DNA from: an uncultured Eubacteriales bacterium
Lineage (GTDB): Bacteria; Bacillota; Clostridia; Lachnospirales; Bianqueaceae
DNA length: 19,507 bases
Reading direction: 5' to 3'
Assembly (NCBI GenBank): GCA_902782895.1
Contig: CACZPA010000044.1
Coordinates: forward strand, 1-19,507
In this document: positions 1-6,350 of the stretch, piece by piece
Position numbering within the stretch: the first letter of the stretch is position 1
Layout: the number at the start of each line of letters is the position of its first letter
Made by a program: the position numbers and the translations under genes
Notes under the pieces: generated by a model
Database searches by the model: none
Told to the model about the DNA's origin: nothing
What the model saw: the letters and a program-made list of their open reading frames with translations, nothing else

Positions 1-1
1 C

Positions 2-670
2 CTGATCGAGACGCAGAATGACAGCGATACCAATTCGACGGTCATGGATATCGTGCGGAATCTGTACCCCACCAAGGGTGTGGATTTTATTACGGCGGTC
101 GATGAAAACAACATTATCCTGGTGAAGGATCTCAGCGATGCCAAGGACACGGAGGCGGCGCTGAACGACGTGAACCATACGGTTCTTGACACGCTTAACA
201 GCGAGGCAATGGGCCGGGTGCGCATCGCTTCCGGTTCGATCGTGCGGGATCTCAACGATATTTCCAAGTCTTATAAGGAAGCAAAGCTGGCGCTCGACGT
301 AGGGAAGATTTTCTACCAGGATCATTACATCATTCCTTACAATCAGCTGGGGCTTGGCCGGCTGATCTATCAGCAGCCGATTTCTCTGTGCAAAATGTAT
401 CTGGACGAGGTTGTACACGGCTTCCGGATCGCGGATTTTGACGAGGAGACGCTGCATACGGTCAATCAGTTCTTAGAGAATAATCTGAATGTTTCCGAGA
501 CCTCAAGACAGCTGTATATTCACCGCAACACGCTGGTATACAGGCTGGATAAGCTGCAGAAAAACACAGGCCTTGACGTGCGCGTATTCGAGGACGCGAT
601 CAAGTTCAAGATCGCGCTGATGGTCGCGGCCTACGTGGATTATATGGAAAAATCAGGCTATAATCTGTGA
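2..670 (+). CDS. PucR/CdaR-family transcriptional regulator, C-terminal part (5' end outside window)
   Basis: The reading frame is open to the left edge, so this is the C-terminal part of a longer protein; the ATG at 44 is internal. The last ~60 residues carry the PucR-type helix-turn-helix: a helix reading LHTVNQFLENNLNVSETSRQ, then IHRNTLVYRLDKL, where the RNTLxYRLxK core is the family's recognition helix, then a final helix rich in hydrophobic residues. The preceding ~120 residues, with phrases such as ITAVDENNIILVKDL and SYKEAKLALDVG, resemble the degenerate cyclase-like domain found before this HTH in CdaR/PucR proteins. Members of the family sense small molecules and control metabolic genes; the ligand here is unknown. 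Only 28 bases separate the stop from the ftsE start, so cotranscription with ftsEX is likely. I am sure of the family and unsure of the target. Confidence 0.85.
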   Translation: MIETQNDSDTNSTVMDIVRNLYPTKGVDFITAVDENNIILVKDLSDAKDTEAALNDVNHTVLDTLNSEAMGRVRIASGSIVRDLNDISKSYKEAKLALDVGKIFYQDHYIIPYNQLGLGRLIYQQPISLCKMYLDEVVHGFRIADFDEETLHTVNQFLENNLNVSETSRQLYIHRNTLVYRLDKLQKNTGLDVRVFEDAIKFKIALMVAAYVDYMEKSGYNL

Positions 671-687
671 TACAATAAACGTTCTAC

Positions 688-701
688 AGGAGATTATTTT
701 G
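688..701 (+). promoter_or_regulatory. Ribosome binding site that decides a TTG start for ftsE
   Basis: AGGAGA at 688-693 is followed by a 5-base gap and TTG at 699. Translation from this TTG gives the usual FtsE N-terminus (MIELQNVTKIY), and no in-frame ATG lies nearby. TTG is therefore the start codon. Confidence 0.8.
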
Positions 702-1376
702 ATAGAATTACAGAATGTAACAAAGATATATGACGGAGGCGTCGTTGGTGTCAGGGATGCGAATATCAAGATCGATCAGGGCGAATTTGTCTTTCTGGTC
801 GGCGAAAGCGGATCCGGTAAGAGTACGCTGCTCCGTCTTCTGATCAAGGAGATCAATCCGACTTCCGGCAAGATCTTCATTGACGGGCAGAACGTGACAC
901 GGCTCCGCAGGGGCAAGACAGCGAAGCTGCGCCGCCGTATGGGTTTTGTTTTTCAGGACTATCGTCTGCTGCCCAAGAAGACCGTCTATGAGAATGTCGC
1001 GTTCGCGATGGAGGCGATCGAGGAGACGCAGCGCAGGATTCGCCGCAGAGTGCCGCGTGTGCTGAATATGGTGGGACTGGCGCATAAGAGCCATAATTTC
1101 CCCAACGAAATCTCCGGCGGCGAGCAGCAGCGGACAGCGATCGCGCGCGCGGTCGCGAATAACCCCGTATATCTGCTGGCCGATGAGCCGACCGGCAATC
1201 TGGACCCGCGCAACGCCAAAGAGGTCATGGATCTGATGGAATACATCAACAGTCTCGGGACGACTGTCATTATCGCGACGCATGATAAGGATACGGTCGA
1301 CCGCATGCAGAAGCGCGTGATCCATATCGTGGACGGCAAGGTCGCCAAGGACGCGAAGGGAGGCTACGACATATGA
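699..1376 (+). CDS. ftsE: Cell division ATP-binding protein FtsE
   Basis: This is the cytoplasmic ATPase of the FtsEX complex, an ABC-type machine that does not transport but passes ATP-driven conformational change through FtsX to peptidoglycan hydrolases outside the cell. All ABC motifs are present: Walker A GESGSGKST at residues 35-43, a Q-loop in VFQDYRLLP, signature SGGEQQR starting at S139, Walker B LLADEP with D162 and E163, and switch H195. The length of 225 residues is normal for FtsE. The start is TTG, preceded by AGGAGA. The stop overlaps the ftsX start by four bases (ATGA), so the two partners are translationally coupled. The ftsX neighbour excludes other small MacB-like ATPases. 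Confidence 0.96.
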   Translation: MIELQNVTKIYDGGVVGVRDANIKIDQGEFVFLVGESGSGKSTLLRLLIKEINPTSGKIFIDGQNVTRLRRGKTAKLRRRMGFVFQDYRLLPKKTVYENVAFAMEAIEETQRRIRRRVPRVLNMVGLAHKSHNFPNEISGGEQQRTAIARAVANNPVYLLADEPTGNLDPRNAKEVMDLMEYINSLGTTVIIATHDKDTVDRMQKRVIHIVDGKVAKDAKGGYDI

Positions 1377-2293
1377 AGCTTCGCTCCGTAAGAGTATGCG
1401 TTAAGGAAGGCTTTCAGGGGATCCGGCGCAATGGATGGATGGTCGCCGCTTCGGTCCTGACGGTTTCCGCGTGTCTGTTTATTTTCGGTATTGTATATTG
1501 TATCGTCATGAACGTCCGGTCGTTTACGAACGATCTGGATGATAATCTGGGCATTGTAGCGTTCCTGTCCTCCAAAGTGTCGGAAGAGAGCGTGCCGACG
1601 CTGCAGGAGCAGATCGAAAAGATGGACGGGGTGAAAGAAGTCCGGTATGTGTCCGCGGAGGAGGCCTGGGAGAGCTTTAAGGAGTCCATGGGCTTTGGAG
1701 AGCAGCTGGGGACGGATACGGTAAGCCGTCTGGATCAGGACAATCCGCTGGCCAATTCGGCGTCTTTCCAGATCTATCTGTATGACGCGGGGGACCAGCA
1801 GGTCTTTGTCAGCCAGCTCAAGACCATGCCGCAGTTCAGACGGATCCAGTACGCGGCGGAGACAGCCACTGTTATGTCCAATATCAACCGTGTGATCACG
1901 ATCGGCGGACTCGTTCTGATCCTGCTGCTGATCGTAATCGCGGTGCTGCTGATATCCAATACGATCAAGCTTTCCGTCTATGTACGGCGCGAAGAGGTCG
2001 AGATCATGAAATACATCGGAGCGACGGATTCGTTCGTCCGGATACCTTTCGTCGTGGAAGGCATCATGATCGGAATCCTCGGTTCGATCCTGCCCGCGGT
2101 GACGATCTATTTCATCTATAGGGCGGTTCTGACGATGATCGTTCATCAGTTCAACGAAACGTTTTCGCAGATGATCCACTTCCTGAGCATGAGCGAAATC
2201 ATGCGGATGCTGATACCGGCGTTCCTCTTGGTCGGCATTGTGGTCGGTATCTTGGGAAGTCTGTTCTCCCTGCGCAAGTATCTGAAGGTCTGA
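1373..2293 (+). CDS. ftsX: Cell division protein FtsX (permease-like)
   Basis: This is the membrane partner of FtsE. It has the FtsX layout: a short cytoplasmic N-terminus, a first membrane helix at about residues 22-46, an extracellular loop of about 120 residues (46-165), and three further helices near 174-197, 222-250 and 277-300. The extracellular loop is the part that contacts a secreted hydrolase or activator in known FtsEX systems, and the next gene encodes exactly such a protein. After TM2 the sequence IKLSVYVRREEVEIMKYIGA matches the conserved FtsX cytoplasmic motif. The length of 306 residues is typical. The start codon overlaps the ftsE stop. The stop at 2291-2293 overlaps the ribosome binding site of the next gene, which supports an ftsE-ftsX-hydrolase unit. 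Confidence 0.95.
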   Translation: MKLRSVRVCVKEGFQGIRRNGWMVAASVLTVSACLFIFGIVYCIVMNVRSFTNDLDDNLGIVAFLSSKVSEESVPTLQEQIEKMDGVKEVRYVSAEEAWESFKESMGFGEQLGTDTVSRLDQDNPLANSASFQIYLYDAGDQQVFVSQLKTMPQFRRIQYAAETATVMSNINRVITIGGLVLILLLIVIAVLLISNTIKLSVYVRREEVEIMKYIGATDSFVRIPFVVEGIMIGILGSILPAVTIYFIYRAVLTMIVHQFNETFSQMIHFLSMSEIMRMLIPAFLLVGIVVGILGSLFSLRKYLKV

Positions 2294-2305
2294 GGAGAGA
2301 TAAAA

Positions 2306-3754
2306 ATGTATACAAAAGGTAAGTTCGTCCGATCCGCGGCTTTTCGACGGGTCACCGCGCTGATGATGGCTTTTGTCCTCGGTATTGCCGGAGCGCCTGC
2401 CGTCTACGCGGATGAGGATCCGGAGGAGATCGAGGAAGGACTCGAAGAGCTGGAGGAAGAGAAGCAGTATCTGGAAGATCAGGCTTCTCAGGTCTATTCC
2501 GAGCAGAATTACACAGCCGCGCAGATCGAGCAGATCAACCTGGAGATGATGGAGGTTGAAGCGCAGATGGCGGAGCTGGATAACCAGATCCATGTCTGCG
2601 AGGTCAATATTCAGGATCTGGAGGCAGCGATCGCGGAGAATGAGCTGCTGATGGAGCAGACCGCGGCGGAGCTCGCGACGGCCAAAGAGATCGAGTCGGG
2701 CCATTATGAGGAGCTCAAGGCCCGTCTGCAGATCATGTATGAGTACGGAGATGTGAATTATCTCGAGCTGCTGCTCGGATCCAAGAGCATCTCTGATTTC
2801 TTCAGCCGGATCGAATATATCAATGAGATGGCTGCCTATGACGAAAAGATCCAGAACGATCTGAAGAATGACCGCGAGACGATTCAGGAGCTCGAGAGCC
2901 GTCAGACGCAGACGCAGCTCGAGCTGGACATGAATCACCAGAAGCTCGAGAAGGAGCGCGAGTCTCTGGCGGAAGCGATGCAGAGCAAGCAGGATTTCTA
3001 CGCGCAGCTGCAGAGCGATCAGGAGAGCTATCAGAATTATCTGTTCTATCTATATGAGCAGTCCAGCTGGATTTCCGCGCAGATCGCGGAGAAAGAGCAG
3101 CTGATCAGCACGGAAGAGGCGCGACTGGAGGCCGCCCGCGAGGCAAAGCGCCTGGCGGAGGAAAAAGCCCGTGAAGAGGAAGAAGCCCGTCTGGCCGCTG
3201 AAGAATCCCAGCGCGCGGAGGCAGAGCGGCAGGCAGAGGAGTCCAGACAAGCGGAAGAAGAGCGTCAGGCGGAAGAGTCCAGACGCGCCGAGGAAGAGGC
3301 TGCCCAGCAGGAGGAAGAAGAGGAAGAGGATTATACTGATTCCGGAAGCACCTCGAGCAGCGACTCCGGCGTCTTTACCTGGCCGGTTCCCTCGAGCTAC
3401 TATATCTCTTCACCGTATGGATACCGGATCCACCCGATCGACGGAACCTATACGCTGCACGCGGGGACAGATATCGCGGCAAACTATGGATCCAACATCG
3501 TCGCGGCGGACAGCGGTACCGTCATTGTAGCGCAGTATCACTGGAGCTACGGCAACTTTATCATGATCAGCCATCCGACAGGATATGTCACGCTGTACGC
3601 GCACTGCAGCCAACTGCTGGTTTACGTAGGACAGCAGGTCTCCCGCGGTGAAGTCATTGCTCTTGTCGGAGAGACCGGCGAAGCGACCGGCCCGCACTGC
3701 CATTTCGAGGTCCGTGTAAACGGCTCGACGATGGACGCGATGCTTTTCTTCTGA
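2306..3754 (+). CDS. Secreted coiled-coil M23 (LytM) peptidoglycan endopeptidase, FtsEX effector
   Basis: This is a 482-residue exported murein hydrolase. Residues 1-35 form a signal peptide: basic start, hydrophobic core and AVYA before DE. Residues ~38-110 and ~180-340 are long, Glu/Gln/Ala-rich coiled coils, as in EnvC, PcsB and CwlO. A Ser/Asp-rich linker (about 343-355) leads to a C-terminal M23 domain. The zinc and catalytic residues are intact: H385 and D389 (HAGTD), H433 (LYAH), and H464/H466 (HCH). It is therefore expected to be an active endopeptidase, unlike E. coli EnvC, which only activates amidases. Its place directly after ftsX suggests that FtsEX controls it through the coiled coil. 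GAGGAGAG precedes the ATG at 2306. The domain call is certain; the FtsEX link is inferred from gene order. Confidence 0.92.
   Translation: MYTKGKFVRSAAFRRVTALMMAFVLGIAGAPAVYADEDPEEIEEGLEELEEEKQYLEDQASQVYSEQNYTAAQIEQINLEMMEVEAQMAELDNQIHVCEVNIQDLEAAIAENELLMEQTAAELATAKEIESGHYEELKARLQIMYEYGDVNYLELLLGSKSISDFFSRIEYINEMAAYDEKIQNDLKNDRETIQELESRQTQTQLELDMNHQKLEKERESLAEAMQSKQDFYAQLQSDQESYQNYLFYLYEQSSWISAQIAEKEQLISTEEARLEAAREAKRLAEEKAREEEEARLAAEESQRAEAERQAEESRQAEEERQAEESRRAEEEAAQQEEEEEEDYTDSGSTSSSDSGVFTWPVPSSYYISSPYGYRIHPIDGTYTLHAGTDIAANYGSNIVAADSGTVIVAQYHWSYGNFIMISHPTGYVTLYAHCSQLLVYVGQQVSRGEVIALVGETGEATGPHCHFEVRVNGSTMDAMLFF
3197..3304 (+). repeat. Three tandem 36-base units coding 12-residue coiled-coil repeats
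   Basis: Units at 3197-3232, 3233-3268 and 3269-3304 encode AEESQRAEAERQ, AEESRQAEEERQ and AEESRRAEEEAA (residues 298-333 of the M23 protein). They extend the distal coiled coil just before the flexible linker to the peptidase domain. The near-identity at DNA level suggests recent tandem duplication, and copy number may vary between strains. Confidence 0.8.
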
Positions 3755-3755
3755 T

Positions 3756-5039
3756 ATGATGGACGACAGGAATTATTTCGAAGAGAGGACGAACAGGAGC
3801 TCCGGATTCGCGGCAGGCGAGGAAGGCAGGCTCGGAAGAGGCTTCTGGAAGGGCTTTTTCACGGCGATTCTGCTGATTGGAATAGCTGTCGGCGCTTTCT
3901 GGTATTTTAACAGACCGATCGTGATTCCGGGAAGGTCTACGTCGGGAGAAGGCCTGGACACAGAGGAAGCGGAAGCCATCCTGACCAAGGCCGACCAGTT
4001 TATCCGATATATCGATGAATACTATATCCTGGAGGATATCCCCAAGGAGAGTCTGATCGAGGGCATCTACCGGGGGATCATGGGGACGCTTTCCGACAGA
4101 TATGCCGCGTATTATACCGCGGAGGAATTCGAAGAGATCAAAAAGAACTCTCAAGGGTCTTTTGGCGGCATGGGGATTTCCGTAACGCCGGACCGGGAGA
4201 TTGTGAGTGTGTATGAGGACAGTCCCGCGAGCGAAGCCGGTATTCAGCCGGGGGACATTATTATCGCGGCGGATGGGACGGATATTACCGGGATGGCGCA
4301 GGACGAGTATATGACGCTCCTGCGCGGAGAGGTCGGAGACGTGAGAACCCTCACGCTGCTGCGGCCTTCGACCGGAGAGACCTACGAAGTTACGATGACG
4401 CTTCGGATCGTCAATCAGAAGACCATCGTCTGGAAGTGGCTTGATAACGGGATCGCGTATCTGCAGATCACCAATTTCCACGTGATCACGATCGAGCAGT
4501 TTGATGCCGCGCTGGAAGAGATTCAGAGCGCGGAGGATTTTGCCGGATTGATCCTGGATCTGCGGAACAATCCGGGCGGAGAGCTGGATACGGTCGTCCA
4601 TATCGCGGATAAGCTGATGCCCTCCGGCCTCATCGCCTATACGCTTGAAAAAACCGGCGAGAGAGAGGATTTTACTTCTAAAGGAGAGGGACTGCCCGGT
4701 ATTCCGATGGCAGTGCTGATCAACGGAGACTCCGCGAGCGCGTCCGAGCTGCTTGCCGGAGCGCTCAAGGACCGCGGGATCGCGACCGTCGTGGGGACGC
4801 AGTCCTTTGGCAAGGGCATTGTGCAGACGACCTGGTGGCTGGGGGACGGATCCGCTTTCAAAATGACAACGGCTAAATACTATACGCCCGGCGGTGAAGA
4901 GATCCAGGGGGTCGGGATTACGCCTGATGTCGTCGTGGAGATGCCGGAAGATGTGGAAGAAGGGACGGATCCGCAGCTTGACGCAGCTTATGATGTGATT
5001 CTCGATGATCTGGGAATCGCTGCGGATGACGCGGCATGA
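3756..5039 (+). CDS. S41-family C-terminal processing protease, membrane-anchored, with PDZ domain
   Basis: This is a 427-residue serine protease that acts outside the membrane. One membrane helix lies at about residues 31-51, after a ~30-residue cytoplasmic start. A PDZ domain follows at about 120-195 (GGMGISVTPD, DSPASEAGIQPGD). The S41 core contains LDLRNNPGG, then GDSASASE with nucleophile S328, and GKGIVQ with K353 and Q357; the spacing of 25 between Ser and Lys matches CtpB and Prc. The enzyme is therefore expected to be active. It starts one base after the hydrolase stop, so translation is probably coupled. CtpA of Pseudomonas and Prc of E. coli degrade wall hydrolases, so the adjacent M23 enzyme is a plausible substrate; that is inference. 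Acidic residues dominate the last 40 positions. Confidence 0.93.
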   Translation: MMDDRNYFEERTNRSSGFAAGEEGRLGRGFWKGFFTAILLIGIAVGAFWYFNRPIVIPGRSTSGEGLDTEEAEAILTKADQFIRYIDEYYILEDIPKESLIEGIYRGIMGTLSDRYAAYYTAEEFEEIKKNSQGSFGGMGISVTPDREIVSVYEDSPASEAGIQPGDIIIAADGTDITGMAQDEYMTLLRGEVGDVRTLTLLRPSTGETYEVTMTLRIVNQKTIVWKWLDNGIAYLQITNFHVITIEQFDAALEEIQSAEDFAGLILDLRNNPGGELDTVVHIADKLMPSGLIAYTLEKTGEREDFTSKGEGLPGIPMAVLINGDSASASELLAGALKDRGIATVVGTQSFGKGIVQTTWWLGDGSAFKMTTAKYYTPGGEEIQGVGITPDVVVEMPEDVEEGTDPQLDAAYDVILDDLGIAADDAA

Positions 5040-5087
5040 CAGAATCCGGACAGACAGATTACGCGGCCTGACAAAGGATGGGACGAT

Positions 5088-5717
5088 ATGACAGAGCACA
5101 ACAGAGAGATTTACGAAAGATTGCGGGAAGCCTATCCGGACGTCCGATGCGAGCTGGATTTCGGGACGCCGCTGCAGCTTCTGACAGCGACGGTTCTCAG
5201 CGCGCAGACAACGGATAAACAGGTAAACCGGGTGACGGAGGTCCTTTTCCGCGACGCGCCGGACCTGGCCGCCATGCGGAAACTGACGGTGGAGGAGCTG
5301 GAAGATTATATCCGCACGGTCGGTTTCTTCCATACAAAAGCGCGCCATCTGGTGGACATGTGGAAAGAGCTGGAAGAGCGTTTTGGCGGCGAGGTGCCGC
5401 GGACCCGTGAGGAGCTGACAACGCTGCCGGGCGTGGGCCGTAAGACGGCTAACGTCGTGATCTCAAACGCGTTCGGGACGCCGGCGATCGCGGTGGATAC
5501 GCACGTTTTCCGAGTATCGAACCGGATCGGGCTGGCGGACGCGTCGACCGTCGAGGAGACGGAGAGGCAGCTGATGCAGAATCTGGACGAAGACGTATGG
5601 TCGCTCATGCACCACCTGCTGATCTTTCATGGACGCCGCTGCTGTCACGCGCGCGGCCCGGAATGCGCGAATTGTCCGATCGCAGAACTTTGCAGAAAAC
5701 ATTTGGAGGAATCGTAA
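5088..5717 (+). CDS. nth: Endonuclease III, DNA glycosylase/AP lyase
   Basis: This is a base-excision repair enzyme that removes oxidised pyrimidines and cuts at abasic sites. The helix-hairpin-helix LPGVGRKTANVV carries the catalytic K119, and the catalytic Asp is D137 in AVDTHVFRV. The C-terminus has the [4Fe-4S] cluster pattern C-x6-C-x2-C-x5-C in the segment from C(HARGPE)C to LCRKH. The length of 209 residues is normal. The ATG at 5088 is preceded by AAAGGATGGG and gives an N-terminus aligned with E. coli Nth. The 48-base gap after the S41 gene shows no terminator or promoter, so nth probably belongs to the same operon. The stop shares one base with the next start (TAATG). Confidence 0.96.
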   Translation: MTEHNREIYERLREAYPDVRCELDFGTPLQLLTATVLSAQTTDKQVNRVTEVLFRDAPDLAAMRKLTVEELEDYIRTVGFFHTKARHLVDMWKELEERFGGEVPRTREELTTLPGVGRKTANVVISNAFGTPAIAVDTHVFRVSNRIGLADASTVEETERQLMQNLDEDVWSLMHHLLIFHGRRCCHARGPECANCPIAELCRKHLEES

Positions 5718-6226
5718 TGGATAACGTATTTATCGAGCATATGGTCACCAAAGATGACATGAACATGCGGATTCTGAAGAAGGCAGGCATGGCCTTTGGA
5801 ATTTTACTTTTTCTTGCAGCGGCTTTTCTCATAATACCGCAGTTTTTCACGATCGCGCTGCTGATCGCTATCCTGATCGTTTTCTTCTTCTGGAGAAAAA
5901 TCGACCGCGAGTATGAGTACATCTATACGGACGGCAATCTCGACGTGGACGTGATTTACGGCAAGTCCGCGCGGAAAAGGCTGCTCAGCGTCGATACGAA
6001 GGAGTTCCAGTTCATCGCGTACGGCGGCAGCAGCACATACCACGCCCGAATTGAGGCGAAATACGACAAAACGCTGGACTGCGGCGCCGGCGGGATTCGC
6101 GATAACTCCTATGTGGGCGTCATTAAGCGCGGCGACCAGACGATCAAGCTGATCTTTGAACCGGATGAACGGATGGTCGAGGCGTTGAAGCGCTATATCC
6201 CAAGAAAATTCGAGGCAAAGCCGTAA
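5717..6226 (+). CDS. Small membrane protein of unknown function with two adjacent hydrophobic segments
   Basis: I do not recognise this 169-residue protein firmly; the layout recalls the DUF6106-type proteins of Clostridia, but I cannot confirm this. The start at 5717 overlaps the nth stop by one base and has GGAGGA at 5705-5710; a longer in-frame extension upstream would run through nth and is not credible. Residues ~25-56 form a hydrophobic hairpin or two short membrane helices (FGILLFLAAAFLI, then FTIALLIAILIVFFFW), followed by basic RKIDREYEY. The remaining ~105 residues are soluble, beta-rich in pattern (YIYTDGNLDVDVIYG, KEFQFIAYGG) and probably cytoplasmic. The protein ends ahead of a terminator, so it is the last gene of the ftsEX operon. 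Its link to DNA repair or division is unknown. Confidence 0.8.
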   Translation: MDNVFIEHMVTKDDMNMRILKKAGMAFGILLFLAAAFLIIPQFFTIALLIAILIVFFFWRKIDREYEYIYTDGNLDVDVIYGKSARKRLLSVDTKEFQFIAYGGSSTYHARIEAKYDKTLDCGAGGIRDNSYVGVIKRGDQTIKLIFEPDERMVEALKRYIPRKFEAKP

Positions 6227-6242
6227 GAAAAGCAATTGGCCA

Positions 6243-6259
6243 GGCCGCGAAGAGCGGCC
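6243..6259 (+). other. Perfect 6-bp GC hairpin after the last gene of the ftsEX operon
   Basis: GGCCGC at 6243-6248, loop GAAGA, and GCGGCC at 6254-6259. No T-run follows, so alone it is not a standard terminator. It may protect the mRNA 3' end or slow the polymerase before the terminator at 6281-6325. Confidence 0.5.
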
Positions 6260-6280
6260 CGCTACAAAACAGCAGACACG

Positions 6281-6325
6281 AAAAAATCCGCGGACCGGTT
6301 CAGAACCCGGCCTGCGGATCTTTTT
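6281..6325. terminator. Bidirectional intrinsic terminator between convergent operons
   Basis: A roughly 15-bp imperfect stem has arms at about 6286-6300 and 6304-6319: ATCCGC pairs with GCGGAT at the base, with one mismatch and one bulge above. It is flanked by six A on the left (6281-6286) and CTTTTT on the right (6320-6325). Either strand therefore reads as stem plus U-run. It lies 55 bases after the + strand gene and 26 bases after the - strand gene, as expected for a shared terminator. Confidence 0.85.
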
Positions 6326-6350
6326 GTATCAGCTATTATTGGATTAACTG

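Noticed and set aside
670..698. TACAAT at 671-676 as a -10 box for ftsE
   Set aside because: No -35-like hexamer lies 16-18 bases upstream, and transcription from there would leave a leader of about 20 bases, so it is probably chance.
1364..5348. Two long - strand frames opposite ftsX/M23 (1364-2938) and the S41 protease/nth (3654-5348)
   Set aside because: Both are in register with well-supported sense genes and give low-complexity, Arg-rich products.
5597..5716. N-terminal extension of the small membrane protein back to 5597
   Set aside because: It would overlap nth by 120 bases through its Fe-S cluster codons. The ATG at 5717 has GGAGGA at the right distance.
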